Below are positions 34,750 to 44,108 of a stretch of 64,000 bases of DNA, in pieces. The position numbers and the translations under genes are program-made. Every line of letters begins with the position of its first letter. The first letter of the stretch is position 1. Source of the stretch: Saccharopolyspora hirsuta (lineage in GTDB: Bacteria > Actinomycetota > Actinomycetes > Mycobacteriales > Pseudonocardiaceae); assembly GCF_008630535.1 (NCBI RefSeq), contig NZ_VWPH01000004.1, forward strand, positions 434,001-498,000, in the 5' to 3' direction. The notes beneath the pieces were generated by a model that was given only the letters and a program-made list of their open reading frames with translations, did not search any database and had not been told where the DNA came from.

Positions 34750-36285
34750 CTAGTAGCTCAGCGATGGGAACGGTGCGCCCGCGGCGCGGGTGGGCACCCA
34801 GACGGCCTTGGTCTGGGTGTACTCGTCGAGAACGCCGGGGCCGGAGGAGCGGCCGTGGCCGGAGTCGCCGAAACCGCCGAAGGGGACGGCGACGTGGATC
34901 GTCTTGTAGGAGTTGATCCAGAAGGTGCCCGCTCTGACCGAGCGGGCCACGTGGTGGGCGCGGGACACGTCACCGGTCCACACCGCGCCCGCCAGGCCGA
35001 AGTTCGTGCCGTTGGCCCGGTCGATCGCTTCGGCTTCGGTGTCGAAGGCGTCGGCGCCGAGGACGGGGCCGAACACCTCGTTGGTCTCCAACCGGTTGGC
35101 GGCGGTGACCCCGTCGAGCAGGGTGGGCGCGACCCAGCGGCCGGTCGCCAGCGGGGTGCCGGTCACCGCGGCGGGCAGCTCCGCGCCGGTAACCCGGCGG
35201 CCGCCGTCCTGCAGCCCCGCCTCGATCAGGGAGGTCACCGCGGCGAACTGCGGTGCGGTGATGATCGGGCCGACCTCGGTGTCGGGGTCGAGCGGATCGC
35301 CGAGGCGCAGCCGCGCCGCCCGCTCCGCCACGCGTTCGACGAACTCGGCGTGGACGCTGCGCTGCACCAGCAGCCGCGAGCCCGCCACGCAGGACTGCCC
35401 GGCGCCGGAGAACACGGCCGCGACGGCACCGTCGGCCGCGCGGTCCAGGTCCGCGTCGGCGAAGACGATGTTGGCGCTCTTGCCGCCGAGTTCGAGGACG
35501 GTCGGGATACCGGCCTGGGCCGCCGCGACCGCCACCCGGCGGCCGGTGGCCACCGAGCCGATGAACGAGACCTTCCCGACGCGCGGGTCGCCGGTGAGCG
35601 CGGCGCCGACGGTGCCCCCGAGTCCGACGGCGACGTTGAAGACGCCTTCCGGCAGACCGGCCCGGTGCGCCAGCTGGGCCAGCCGGACGGTGGAGGCCGG
35701 GGTGAACTCGCTGGGCTTGACCACGACGGCGTTGCCGGCGGCCAGCGGGGCCGCCGAGTTCCAACCTGCCGTGAACAGCGGCGCGTTCCACGGGGTGATG
35801 GCCGCGACGACGCCCCACGGAACGCGTTCGGTGTAGGTGTGCCAGTTGCCGGGGACGGGGATGGTCCGGCCCATCAGCTTGTCGGCCCACCCCGCGTAGT
35901 AGCCGAACATCTCGGCGACCTTGGCCGCCTCGGCCCGGGTGTCCCGGAGCGGCTTCCCGGTGGTGGCGGACTCCAGCACGGCCAGTTCGCCGACGTGCTC
36001 GGAGATCGCGCGGGCGACCTCGCGCAGGATCGCCGCTCGTTCGAAGGCGTCCGTGGCAGCCCACTTCGCGGCCCCGCGCACCGCGCTGGCCAGGACGGCA
36101 TCGGCGCCCTCCCGGCCGGGGTCGTTGAAGTCCGCGAAGTCCTCGCCGGTGGCGGCGGAGGTGAGGGTGATGCGCTCGCCACCGCCCGCCACGACGGTGC
36201 CGTCGACGAAGGCCCCGAGTCCTCGCGGGAAAGCGGAGTCCAAGGCCTGGCGCGCAGCGGCGGCCGGAGAAGTGGTCGTGCTCAT
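34750..36285 (-). CDS. Aldehyde dehydrogenase
   Basis: A 511-residue NAD(P)-dependent aldehyde dehydrogenase. Motifs seen are ITPWNAPLFTAGWNSAAPLA, SFIGSVATGRRVA, general base Glu in TVLELGGKSANIV, and catalytic Cys in SGAGQSCVAGSRLLV. The substrate is an aldehyde or semialdehyde, plausibly the product of the preceding beta-hydroxyacid dehydrogenase (as 3-hydroxyisobutyrate to methylmalonate semialdehyde), though the fit to methylmalonate-semialdehyde dehydrogenase is not specific. Its ATG overlaps the upstream stop as ATGA (36282-36285), and its stop overlaps the ribosome site of the next gene, so three genes are tightly coupled. Confidence 0.9.
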   Translation of the reverse strand: MSTTTSPAAAARQALDSAFPRGLGAFVDGTVVAGGGERITLTSAATGEDFADFNDPGREGADAVLASAVRGAAKWAATDAFERAAILREVARAISEHVGELAVLESATTGKPLRDTRAEAAKVAEMFGYYAGWADKLMGRTIPVPGNWHTYTERVPWGVVAAITPWNAPLFTAGWNSAAPLAAGNAVVVKPSEFTPASTVRLAQLAHRAGLPEGVFNVAVGLGGTVGAALTGDPRVGKVSFIGSVATGRRVAVAAAQAGIPTVLELGGKSANIVFADADLDRAADGAVAAVFSGAGQSCVAGSRLLVQRSVHAEFVERVAERAARLRLGDPLDPDTEVGPIITAPQFAAVTSLIEAGLQDGGRRVTGAELPAAVTGTPLATGRWVAPTLLDGVTAANRLETNEVFGPVLGADAFDTEAEAIDRANGTNFGLAGAVWTGDVSRAHHVARSVRAGTFWINSYKTIHVAVPFGGFGDSGHGRSSGPGVLDEYTQTKAVWVPTRAAGAPFPSLSY

Positions 36286-37169
36286 GCGTCGGGGGATCCT
36301 TCGCGGGTCAGGGAGGGCGCGACCGTTCGCGCGATCTCGGTGAAGTCGGCGCCGGGGCCGAGTCGGGCGAGGGCGTCCTGCCAGCGCTCGCTGGCGGCGG
36401 CCAGCAGGGCGGGCTGCTCGCCGCGCTGACCGGCGATCTCGATGGCCAGCGCGGCGTCCCGGGCCATCAGCCCGAGGGAGAAGCCGGAGTCGTGCGTGCC
36501 GGAGAGCACCCAGTCCGGGTACATCGCGGCGGAGACCTTGCTGCCGCCGGAAGAACCGCTGATCCCCGCCGCGGCGACGGCGGGATCGACGCCGTAGGCC
36601 TTGGCGACCGCGAGGGCCTCGCCGACGGACACCAGGTTGGTGGCGGCCAGGACGTTGTTGAGCAGCTTGACCACGTTGCCGGAACCGGGACCGCCGAGGT
36701 GCTGGTACTGGCCGCCGGTCAGGGCCTCCAGCACGGGCCGGGCCGCGTCGAGGGCTTCTGCGGCGGCCCCGACGAACGCGGTCAGCCGCCCCGCCTCGGC
36801 CCCGTCCCGCCCGCCCGAGACGGGCGCGTCCACGAAGGCCGTGCCCCGTTCGGCCGCGAGCGCGGCGAGTTCGGCGCTGGTGGTCGGCTCCGACGTCGTC
36901 GTGTCGACGATCGCGATCGTGCCAGCGGTCTCCAGCAGCTGCGGGACCGTCGCCTCGACCACGCGGGCCGAGGGCAGCGAGAGGACGACGTAGGGCGTCC
37001 CGGCCAGCTCTCCGACGTCGTCCACAGCGCGGATGCCGCCGCTCGCCGCGGCGGAACGCGCGCCGGGCGAGGGGTCGAACCCGGACACCTGCCAGCCCGC
37101 CCGGTGCAGGGCGGAGGCCATGGCGCCGCCCATCGACCCCAGGCCGACCACGGCGATCTGCTTGTCCAT
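36282..37169 (-). CDS. 3-hydroxyisobutyrate-dehydrogenase-family beta-hydroxyacid dehydrogenase
   Basis: A 295-residue NAD-binding protein. The N-terminal Rossmann motif is AVVGLGSMGGAMASAL, the substrate motif is FVDAPVSGGRDGAEAG, and the catalytic Lys is in GSGNVVKLLNNVL. This is the family of 3-hydroxyisobutyrate, tartronate-semialdehyde and L-threonate dehydrogenases; the specific substrate is not readable. It starts at ATG 37169, 30 bp after the RpiR gene, and overlaps the aldehyde dehydrogenase by 4 bp. Sequential oxidation of a hydroxyacid to a semialdehyde and then to an acyl product is the likely scheme for this operon. Confidence 0.9.
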   Translation of the reverse strand: MDKQIAVVGLGSMGGAMASALHRAGWQVSGFDPSPGARSAAASGGIRAVDDVGELAGTPYVVLSLPSARVVEATVPQLLETAGTIAIVDTTTSEPTTSAELAALAAERGTAFVDAPVSGGRDGAEAGRLTAFVGAAAEALDAARPVLEALTGGQYQHLGGPGSGNVVKLLNNVLAATNLVSVGEALAVAKAYGVDPAVAAAGISGSSGGSKVSAAMYPDWVLSGTHDSGFSLGLMARDAALAIEIAGQRGEQPALLAAASERWQDALARLGPGADFTEIARTVAPSLTREGSPDA

Positions 37170-37199
37170 CAGAGCTCCTGTTCGCGCGGACGGTTCGTC

Positions 37200-38072
37200 C
37201 TAGTCGAGGTAGACGTCCAGGTCCTTCCACAGCTGCTGGGTGCGGCGGATCGCGGCGCGGCTGCGTTCCGGTTGGGCCGCTTGCATCCCGGCGAGCAGCC
37301 CGTAGACCACCGAGGTGGCCGCGGTGACGGACTGGAAGAAGGAGATGCCCTCCGAGGGCACGACCAGCAGGTGGTCGGCCACGGTGGTGGCCAGCCGACC
37401 TCGGCGCATGTCGGTGATCGCGATGATCGTCGCGCCCGCGGCGCGAGCCGCCTCGGTGGTGGCGATGAGCTGCTTCATGGACCGCCACATGTTGATGACC
37501 ACCAGGACGTCGCCCGGCCCCAGGCTGTTGATGGCGGTGGCCAGGTGCACCCCGGCCCGGTTCTCCAGGGAGATCGGGTAGCCCATGGTGGAGCCGAGGT
37601 GGGCCATGACGCTGGCCGGACCGGCGAAGGAGCCGACGCCGACCACGAGGATCGACCTGGCCGAGGCCAGCGCCGCGATGGCCGCCTCGGCGTCGGCGGC
37701 GGTGTTGGTGTCCAGCGTCTGGCGCAGGTTGTCGATGTCGTGCGTCAGGGCGTCGTGCAGCGGGCTCCGGTGCTCGCCGTGCTCGACGAGCGTGTCCTCG
37801 GAGGAGATCAGCACCAGGTACCGGGCGCGCAGCTCGCGCTGCAGGTCCGGCCAGCCCCGGTAGCCCAGCGTCTGGGCGGCGCGGACCACGGTGGAGCTGT
37901 TGACGTCGGCCCGCTGCGCGATCTCGGCGATGTCGGCGTAGGACGCCAGCTGCGGGTTGCGGGCGATCACGTCGACCACGCGCGACTGCGCCTTGGACAG
38001 CGGCACGTCGGGCAGGACGTCACCCAACCACTGGGCGTTGCCGAAGATCTCGTCGTTCTGCGCTGTGGACAC
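37200..38072 (-). CDS. RpiR/MurR-family regulator (HTH_6 plus SIS domain)
   Basis: A 290-residue RpiR-type regulator. The N-terminal HTH (residues 20-85; DIAEIAQRADVNSSTVVRAA) is followed by a SIS sugar-phosphate-binding domain from about residue 120 (SILVVGVGSFAGPASVMAHL; GDVLVVINMWRSMKQLI). The ligand would be a phosphorylated sugar or related acid. The GTG at 38072 has GGGAG 7 nt upstream; an ATG at 38129 is possible but would sit between the two candidate operators. The gene heads a minus-strand operon with a hydroxyacid dehydrogenase, an aldehyde dehydrogenase and a carrier, so it is probably autoregulated. Confidence 0.88.
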   Translation of the reverse strand: MSTAQNDEIFGNAQWLGDVLPDVPLSKAQSRVVDVIARNPQLASYADIAEIAQRADVNSSTVVRAAQTLGYRGWPDLQRELRARYLVLISSEDTLVEHGEHRSPLHDALTHDIDNLRQTLDTNTAADAEAAIAALASARSILVVGVGSFAGPASVMAHLGSTMGYPISLENRAGVHLATAINSLGPGDVLVVINMWRSMKQLIATTEAARAAGATIIAITDMRRGRLATTVADHLLVVPSEGISFFQSVTAATSVVYGLLAGMQAAQPERSRAAIRRTQQLWKDLDVYLD

Positions 38073-38102
38073 GGATGCTCCCGGGTGCGAGACGCCACGC
38101 TC

Positions 38103-38118
38103 TGCAAGCGCGGTTGCA
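38103..38118. promoter_or_regulatory. Candidate RpiR operator 1
   Basis: TGCAA-GCGCGG-TTGCA, an inverted repeat with 5-bp arms and a 6-bp centre, 31 bp upstream of the RpiR GTG. Its core GCAA-N6-TTGC recurs 27 bp further away at 38131-38144. Confidence 0.6.
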
Positions 38119-38130
38119 ACAATGTACATC

Positions 38131-38144
38131 GCAAATCTGATTGC
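38131..38144. promoter_or_regulatory. Candidate RpiR operator 2
   Basis: GCAA-ATCTGA-TTGC has the same 4+6+4 geometry as the site at 38103-38118. The 27-bp start-to-start distance (about 2.5 helical turns) is compatible with cooperative binding by a dimeric or tetrameric RpiR protein. Confidence 0.6.
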
Positions 38145-38452
38145 AGGAACCCCCGGCGCGAATCCCGGGGCGCCCCGACGAGCAGAGCCGTCCAGCACTG
38201 AGCCGCCAGCTCGTCGGCTCCCGACGTCCGGACCGGGCGACCGCAAGACCGTCCAACATAGACATTCTCCGGCCTGCGGACCTCCCCCTCGCCGAGCTCG
38301 CCGGGAGGTTGAAAACCGCGCTGGACCAACGCGAAACGCTCGCCACCGGAGTGGGGAGGGCCTTGCGGCACCGGGGTCGCCGACCGCCGCAGCCCGAGCG
38401 TTGTCGGCCGGACCGGCCGCTCCTGCGGGCCAGCTCGCGACCGCTTGAAACG

Positions 38453-38458
38453 TATAAT
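38453..38458 (+). promoter_or_regulatory. Perfect -10 box TATAAT before LacI regulator
   Basis: A consensus TATAAT about 48 bp before the LacI ATG, overlapped by TGAAACG (38446-38452), which is half of the LacI-type operator found before rhaI. I could not identify a good -35 box. Autoregulation is plausible. Confidence 0.45.
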
Positions 38459-38505
38459 CGGCACGGCAGCGGACCGGAGGTCCGGCGAGTTCGGCGGAGG
38501 CGTGG

Positions 38506-39543
38506 ATGACGGGCAAGAGCCGCGGTGGGTCCGGCGCGGTCAGCATCAAGGACGTGGCCCGTCATGCCGGGGTCTCGATCGCGACCGTGTCGAACGCGCT
38601 GAACCGGCCCGAGCTGCTCTCCGCCGCGACGCGCGGCCGGGTGCTGTCCGCGATCGACCAGCTCGGGTACGTGCGCAGCGAATCGGCCCGCCAGCTGCGC
38701 GCGGGGCGCAGCCGCGTGCTCGGGCTGCTCGTGCTGGACATGGGCAACCCGTTCTTCGTCGACGTCGCGCGCGGGGCGGAGGACGCCGCCCACGCCGCCG
38801 ACGTGGGGGTCATGCTCTGCAACAGCGGGCAGGACCCGGCCGCCGAGGCGATGTACCTGTCGCTGTTCGCCGAGCACCGGGTCCGGGGAGTGCTGGTCAC
38901 CCCGACCAACGTCTCCGGGGAGAACCTGGCGGCGTTCCGCCGCCGCGGCATCCCCTACGTCTACGTGGACCGCGTCGCCGCCGACGACGAGGACTCGTGC
39001 TCGGTGTCGGTGGACGACGTCGCGGGCGGGGAGCTGGCCGTGCGGCACCTGCTCGACCGCGGGCACGAGCGCATCGCCTTCGTCACCGGCCCGATGAGCC
39101 TCGCGCAGTGCCGCGACCGGCTGGCGGGCGCGCGGAGCGCGCTCAGCGGCGCCGGGTTGCCGGAGGAGGCGCTGTCGGTCGTCGAGACCACGACGCTGGA
39201 CGTCACCGCCGGTCGCGACGCGGGTTCCCGGCTGCTCGGCCTGCGCGAGCGGCCGACCGCGGTGTTCTGCGCCAACGACCTCCTCGCGCTCGGTGTGCTG
39301 CAGGCGATGTTCGCGGCCGGGGTGCGGGTGCCGGAGGACATCGCGATCGTCGGGTACGACGACATCGAGTTCGCCGCCGCGGCCGCCGTGCCCCTGACCT
39401 CGGTGCGCCAGCCAGCGCGGCAGCTGGGCCGCAAGGCGGCCGAGCTGCTGCTGGCCGAGACCAGCGGGCAACCCGGCCACACCCACGAACGCGTCGTCTT
39501 CCAGCCGGAGCTCGTCGTCCGCAGGTCCACCCTGCGGGGCTAG
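38506..39543 (+). CDS. LacI-family regulator, probable rhamnose repressor
   Basis: A 345-residue LacI/GalR regulator. The HTH is at residues 12-35 (SIKDVARHAGVSIATVSNAL), followed by the hinge and a periplasmic-binding-like sugar domain (LGLLVLDMGNPFFVDVARGA; AIVGYDDIEFAAAAAVPLTS). It is convergent with rhaB; the two stop codons share CTAG, a 4-bp overlap. Control of the adjacent rhamnose genes is inferred from location and from the perfect LacI-type operator before rhaI. The ATG at 38506 follows a TATAAT-containing promoter region. Confidence 0.9.
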   Translation: MTGKSRGGSGAVSIKDVARHAGVSIATVSNALNRPELLSAATRGRVLSAIDQLGYVRSESARQLRAGRSRVLGLLVLDMGNPFFVDVARGAEDAAHAADVGVMLCNSGQDPAAEAMYLSLFAEHRVRGVLVTPTNVSGENLAAFRRRGIPYVYVDRVAADDEDSCSVSVDDVAGGELAVRHLLDRGHERIAFVTGPMSLAQCRDRLAGARSALSGAGLPEEALSVVETTTLDVTAGRDAGSRLLGLRERPTAVFCANDLLALGVLQAMFAAGVRVPEDIAIVGYDDIEFAAAAAVPLTSVRQPARQLGRKAAELLLAETSGQPGHTHERVVFQPELVVRRSTLRG

Positions 39544-40904
39544 CGCGGCAGGTAGGTGCGGAGCCGCTGACTGCGCCGGAGCACCGCGCGCATGTCCGCG
39601 AGCCCGCCGCTGAACACCCCGTGCGCCCGCGCCTGCACGAGCACGTTGCCCAGCGCGGTGGCCTCCACCGGCCCCGCGACGACGGGCCGCTGGCAGGCGT
39701 CCGCGGTGAGCTGGCAGAGCAGTTCGTTCCGCGCCCCGCCGCCGACGACGTGCACGACGTCGACCGGTCGACCGGTCAGCCGCACGGCGTCGGCGATCGC
39801 CTTCCGGTAGGCCTCCGCGAGGCTGTCGAGCACGCAGCGGGTGATCTCCCCCGGCGTGCCCGGCACCGGTTGCCCGGTTTCCCGGCAGGCGTCCGCGATC
39901 CGGCTCGGCATGTCGCCGGGCGGCAGGAACCGGGCGTCGTCGACGTCGACCACCGCCGCCCTGGGCAGCGCCGCGGCCTCCGCGATCAGACCGGTGGTGT
40001 CGGTGCGCCGCCAAACCCGTTGGCATTCCTGGAGGATCCACAGGCCGGTGACGTTGCGCAGGAACCGGGTGGTGCCGTCCACGCCTGCTTCGTTGGTGAA
40101 GTTGGCCAGCCGGGCCGCTTCGGACAGCACCGGTGCGTCGAGTTCGACCCCGACCAGCGACCACGTTCCCGACGAGATGTAGGCGAAGTTCCCGCCCTCC
40201 GCCGGGACCCCGACGACCGCCGAAGCGGTGTCGTGCGAGCCCACCGCACGCACCGGGACGGCACCGAGGCCGATCTCCGGCCGCAGCACCCCGGCCGGAT
40301 CGCCGGGCCGTCGCAGCGGTGGGAACAAGCCCACGTCGACACCGGCCCGGCTGGCGACCTCCGGCGACCACTGCCGGGTGCGCGGATCCAACAGCGCCGT
40401 GGTCGAGGCGTTGGTGACCTCGGTGCCGGAGGTGCCGGTCAGCCAGTGCGAGATGAGGTCGGGGATCAGCAGCGCCCGCTCGGCCGTCGGCGGTGGTGGG
40501 GCCGCCGCCAGCTGGAACAGGGTGTTGAACGGCAGGAACTGGATCCCCGTCGCGGCGTAGAGCTCCGGGAGCGGGATCTCCGCCAGCACCTGCTCGATCG
40601 CCGCCTCCGCACGCGCGTCGCGGTAGTGCACCGGAGGTGCGACGAGCGCGCCGTCGGCATCGAGCAGCCCGTAGTCCACCGCCCAGGAGTCGATGCCGAC
40701 CGAGGAGACGGGACCCGCCGCGCGCAGGCCGTCGAGAACTCCTCGGTGCAGCGCCGAGATGTCCCAGTGCAGCCGCCCGTCGAGGCGCACCGGCCGGTTC
40801 GGGAACCGGTGCGCCTCGGTCAGCTCGACCCCGCCGTCGACGAGCCGACCGACCATCACCCGCCCGCTGGACGCGCCCAGGTCGACCGCGGCGAAGGCGT
40901 TCAT
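39540..40904 (-). CDS. rhaB: L-rhamnulokinase
   Basis: A 454-residue FGGY-family sugar kinase. The N-terminal phosphate motif is AAVDLGASSGRVMVG, typical of rhamnulokinases, with GIDSWAVDYGLLDADG and VHYRDARA following. The C-terminal part has GSHDTASAVVGVP, YISSGTWSLVGVEL and VHVVGGGARNELLCQLTADA. It phosphorylates L-rhamnulose to L-rhamnulose 1-phosphate. Its ATG overlaps the upstream aldolase stop (ATGA at 40901-40904), giving the order rhaI, aldolase/dehydrogenase, rhaB in one transcript. Confidence 0.93.
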   Translation of the reverse strand: MNAFAAVDLGASSGRVMVGRLVDGGVELTEAHRFPNRPVRLDGRLHWDISALHRGVLDGLRAAGPVSSVGIDSWAVDYGLLDADGALVAPPVHYRDARAEAAIEQVLAEIPLPELYAATGIQFLPFNTLFQLAAAPPPPTAERALLIPDLISHWLTGTSGTEVTNASTTALLDPRTRQWSPEVASRAGVDVGLFPPLRRPGDPAGVLRPEIGLGAVPVRAVGSHDTASAVVGVPAEGGNFAYISSGTWSLVGVELDAPVLSEAARLANFTNEAGVDGTTRFLRNVTGLWILQECQRVWRRTDTTGLIAEAAALPRAAVVDVDDARFLPPGDMPSRIADACRETGQPVPGTPGEITRCVLDSLAEAYRKAIADAVRLTGRPVDVVHVVGGGARNELLCQLTADACQRPVVAGPVEATALGNVLVQARAHGVFSGGLADMRAVLRRSQRLRTYLPR

Positions 40905-42931
40905 CGCAGGAACGCGGCGGCCACCCCGGCGTCCACCGGCACGTGCAGCCCGGTGGTGTGGGAGAGCTCGCCGCTGGTCAGCACGAACACCGCGTTCGCC
41001 ACGTGCTCCGGGAGGACTTCGCGCTTGAGCAGGGTGCGCTGCGCGTAGAAGGCACCGAGCTCGGATTCCTCGACCCCGTACACCGCCGCGCGCTGCGCGC
41101 CCCAGCCACCGGCGAAGATGCCCGAGCCGCGCACCACGCCGTCCGGGTTGATCCCGTTGACGCGGATCCCGTGCTCCCCCAGCTCAGCGGCGAGCAGGCG
41201 AACCTGGTGCGCCTGGTCGGCCTTCGTGGCGCTGTAGGCGATGTTGTTCGGCCCGGCGAAGACGCTGTTCTTGCTGGCGATGTAGACGATGTCGCCGCCG
41301 GTGCCCTGCGCGATCAGCACCCGAGCGGCCTCCCGGGAGACCAGGAACGAGCCCCGCGCCATCACGTCGTGCTGCAGGTCCCAGTCGCGGGCGGAGGTCT
41401 CCAGCAGCGGCTTGGAGATCGACAGCCCCGCGTTGTTCACGACCAGGTCCACCCCGCCGAACGCCAGCGCGGCGGACTGGAACGCCCGCACGATCTGGTC
41501 CTCGTCGGTCACGTCGACGCCGACCGCGACGGCGGTGTCCGCCCCGCCCAGCTCCTCGGCGACCTGATCGGCGGAGTCGCGATCGATGTCGGCGACGACC
41601 ACGCACGCGCCCTCCGCCGCCAGCCGCCGCGCCGTCGCCCTGCCGATGCCCGACCCGGCACCGGTGACCAGCGCGACCCGGGTCGCCAGCGGCTTGGGCT
41701 TTGGCCGCCTGCGGAGCTTGGCCTCCTCCAGCTCCCAGTACTCGATGCGGAACTTCTCGCGCTCGTCGATCGGCGCGTAGCTGGACACCGATTCGGCACC
41801 GCGCATCACGTTGATCGCGTTGACGTAGAACTCCCCCGCCACCCGAGCGGTCTGGGCGTCGGCGCCGAAGGAGAACATGCCCACCCCCGGCACCAGCACG
41901 ATCGCCGGGTCCGCGCCGCGCATCGGCGGCGAGTCCGGGGTGGCGTGCCGCTCGTAGTAGGCGCGGTAGTCCGCGCGGTACTCGGCGTGCAGCTCGCGCA
42001 ACCGCTCGACCACCTCCTCCAGCGGCGCGGTCGGCGGCAGGTCGAGCACCAGCGGGCGCACCTTGGTGCGCAGGAAGTGGTCCGGGCACGAGGTGCCCAG
42101 CGCGGCCAGCCGGGGGTGCTCGCGGTGGGCCAGGAAGTCCAGCACCACGTCGGAGTCGGTGAAGTGCCCGACCTGCCTGCGATCGGTCGACACCAGACCG
42201 CGGACCACCGGCGCGAGCGCGGCCGCCCGTTCCCGGCGCGGTGCTTCCGGCAGCGGCGCGAACTCCGGGACGGCCGGGCCGAACGGCTCCGGTTTGCCGT
42301 TCGCGGCGAGGAATTCGGCCGCGGTCCTGATGATCTCCAGCGAGTGGGACTCGCACTCCTCGGACGTCTCACCCCAGGCCGTGATGCCGTGCCCGCCGAG
42401 GATGCAGCCGATGGCGCGCGGGTTGGCGGCCTTGATCGCGGCGATGTCGAGCCCCAGCTGGAAACCGGGCCTGCGCCAGGGAACCCACACCACGCGGTCG
42501 CCGAAGCACTGCGCGGTCAGCTCCTCCCCGTCCGCTGCCGCCGCCAGCGCGATGCCCGCGTCCGGGTGCAGGTGGTCGACGTGCGCGGCGTCGACCAGGC
42601 CGTGCATGGCGGTGTCGATCGACGGTGCGGCGCCGCCCTTGCCGTGCAGGCAGTAGTCCAGCGCAGCGACCATCTCGTCCTCCCGGTCCACCCCCGGGTA
42701 GACGTCCTGCAGCGCGCGCAGCCGGTCCAGCCGCAGCACGGCCAGGCCCTCCGGGGTCAGCGTGCCGAGGTCACCGCCGGAACCCTTGACCCACATCAGG
42801 TCCGCGGGCCGTCCGGTGACCGGGTCGACCGCGCTGCCCTTGGCCGAGGCGTTGCCCCCGGCGAAGTTGGTGTTGGCCGGATCGGACCCCAGCCGGTTCG
42901 ACCGGGCGATCAGCTCGTCGATCGTGCTCAT
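40901..42931 (-). CDS. Bifunctional rhamnulose-1-phosphate aldolase / lactaldehyde dehydrogenase-type SDR (RhaEW-like)
   Basis: A 676-residue fusion. Residues 1-400 are a class II aldolase/adducin domain with metal-binding motifs VDHLHPDAGIALA and ILGGHGITAWGET. Residues 425-676 are a short-chain dehydrogenase with cofactor motif TGAGSGIGRATARRLA, NNAG (DLVVNNAGLS) and catalytic YSATK. In such proteins the aldolase splits rhamnulose 1-phosphate to DHAP and L-lactaldehyde, and the SDR oxidises lactaldehyde. The start at 42931 overlaps the rhaI stop as TGATG, and the stop overlaps the rhaB start, so the three genes are fully coupled. Confidence 0.95.
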   Translation of the reverse strand: MSTIDELIARSNRLGSDPANTNFAGGNASAKGSAVDPVTGRPADLMWVKGSGGDLGTLTPEGLAVLRLDRLRALQDVYPGVDREDEMVAALDYCLHGKGGAAPSIDTAMHGLVDAAHVDHLHPDAGIALAAAADGEELTAQCFGDRVVWVPWRRPGFQLGLDIAAIKAANPRAIGCILGGHGITAWGETSEECESHSLEIIRTAAEFLAANGKPEPFGPAVPEFAPLPEAPRRERAAALAPVVRGLVSTDRRQVGHFTDSDVVLDFLAHREHPRLAALGTSCPDHFLRTKVRPLVLDLPPTAPLEEVVERLRELHAEYRADYRAYYERHATPDSPPMRGADPAIVLVPGVGMFSFGADAQTARVAGEFYVNAINVMRGAESVSSYAPIDEREKFRIEYWELEEAKLRRRPKPKPLATRVALVTGAGSGIGRATARRLAAEGACVVVADIDRDSADQVAEELGGADTAVAVGVDVTDEDQIVRAFQSAALAFGGVDLVVNNAGLSISKPLLETSARDWDLQHDVMARGSFLVSREAARVLIAQGTGGDIVYIASKNSVFAGPNNIAYSATKADQAHQVRLLAAELGEHGIRVNGINPDGVVRGSGIFAGGWGAQRAAVYGVEESELGAFYAQRTLLKREVLPEHVANAVFVLTSGELSHTTGLHVPVDAGVAAAFLR

Positions 42932-44097
42932 CAGGCTCCCCACCCCGCTTGTGCGCCGCTCGCCCGGTCGGCGGCGATCCGCTCCTGGTACCCCGACCGC
43001 AGGTAGGCGGCCAGCGGGTCCGGGTCCAGCCCCAGCTCCGCGCGCAGCTCGCCCAGCAGCGGGCGCACGTCGGTCCGGAAGGCGTCCATCAGCACGTCGT
43101 TCGCGCCGATCACGTCACCGCTGCTCTGCGCCGCGGCCAGCGCGTCGCGGTCGACCAGCAGCGCCTTGGCGGTGGCCTCCTGGACGTTGCACACCGACCG
43201 GATCTGGCCGGGGATCTTCGGTTCGACGTTGTGGCACTGGTCGAGCATGAACGCCACGCCCGCCGCCGGGTCGTGCCCGCCGCCGCGCACGACCTCGAAC
43301 ATGATGCGGAACAGCTGGAAGGGATCGGCCGCACCGACCATCAGGTCGTCGTCGGCGTAGAAGCGGGAGTTGAAGTCGAAAGCGCCGAGCTTCCCGGCGC
43401 GCAGCAGGAACGCGACGATGAACTCGATGTTGGTGCCGGGCGCGTGGTGCCCGGTGTCGACGCACACCTGGGCGCGGTCGCCGAGCTGCAGGCAGTGCGC
43501 GTACGCGGTGCCCCAGTCCGGGACGTCGGTGGTGTAGAAGGCGGGCTCGAACAGCTTGTACTCCAGCAGCATCCGCTGGTCCCCGCCGAGCCGCTGGTGC
43601 ACCGCCGCCAGCGCTTCGGCCAACCGGTCCTGGCGGGCCCGGATGTCGTCCTGGCCCGGGTAGTTCGTCCCGTCGGCGAACCACAGCTTGAGGTCCCCGG
43701 AACCGGTGGCGTCCATGATGTCCACGCACTCCAGCAGGTGGTCGAGCGCCTTGCGGCGGATGCGCGGGTCCGGGTTGGTGACGCTGCCGAGCTTGTAGTC
43801 GTCGTCCTGGAAGACGTTGGCGTTGATCGCCCCCAGCCGGATCCCGGCGTCCTCGGCGTACCGCGCCAGCGCGCTGTAGTCGTCCACCCGGTCCCACGGG
43901 ATGTGCAGGGCGACGCTGGGCGCGACACCGGTGAAGGCGTGCACCTGCGCAGCGTCGTCGATCTTCTCCTCCACCGTGCGCGGCACGCCCGGCTGGGCGA
44001 AGACCTTGAACCGGGTTCCCGAGTTCCCGTACGCCCACGACGGCGTCTCGATCCGCTGCGCGCGCAGCTGCCGCTTGATCTCCGAAGTCGTCGGCAT
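42931..44097 (-). CDS. rhaI: L-rhamnose isomerase
   Basis: A 388-residue xylose-isomerase-like TIM-barrel enzyme of the RhaI type. Segments include [58 protein letters not shown] and [19 protein letters not shown], giving the Glu, His and Asp metal ligands. It interconverts L-rhamnose and L-rhamnulose. The ATG at 44097 has AAAGGAG at 44103-44109. A perfect LacI-type palindrome (44109-44120) adjoins this ribosome site, so repression should be strong. No rhamnose mutarotase gene is seen in the module. Confidence 0.94.
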   Translation of the reverse strand: MPTTSEIKRQLRAQRIETPSWAYGNSGTRFKVFAQPGVPRTVEEKIDDAAQVHAFTGVAPSVALHIPWDRVDDYSALARYAEDAGIRLGAINANVFQDDDYKLGSVTNPDPRIRRKALDHLLECVDIMDATGSGDLKLWFADGTNYPGQDDIRARQDRLAEALAAVHQRLGGDQRMLLEYKLFEPAFYTTDVPDWGTAYAHCLQLGDRAQVCVDTGHHAPGTNIEFIVAFLLRAGKLGAFDFNSRFYADDDLMVGAADPFQLFRIMFEVVRGGGHDPAAGVAFMLDQCHNVEPKIPGQIRSVCNVQEATAKALLVDRDALAAAQSSGDVIGANDVLMDAFRTDVRPLLGELRAELGLDPDPLAAYLRSGYQERIAADRASGAQAGWGA

Positions 44098-44108
44098 CGA
44101 CACTCCTT

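Larger units (their letters stand above)
38073..38505. other. 433-bp divergent spacer between RpiR and LacI genes
   Basis: It carries two GCAA-N6-TTGC sites near the RpiR start and a TATAAT with a LacI half-site near the LacI start. The stretch 38150-38440 shows nothing more that I can support. Confidence 0.55.

Noticed and set aside
34363-36429. A 688-codon plus-strand frame opposite the aldehyde dehydrogenase
   Set aside because: Gly/Arg/Asp-rich shadow frame; the minus strand has the full aldehyde dehydrogenase active site.
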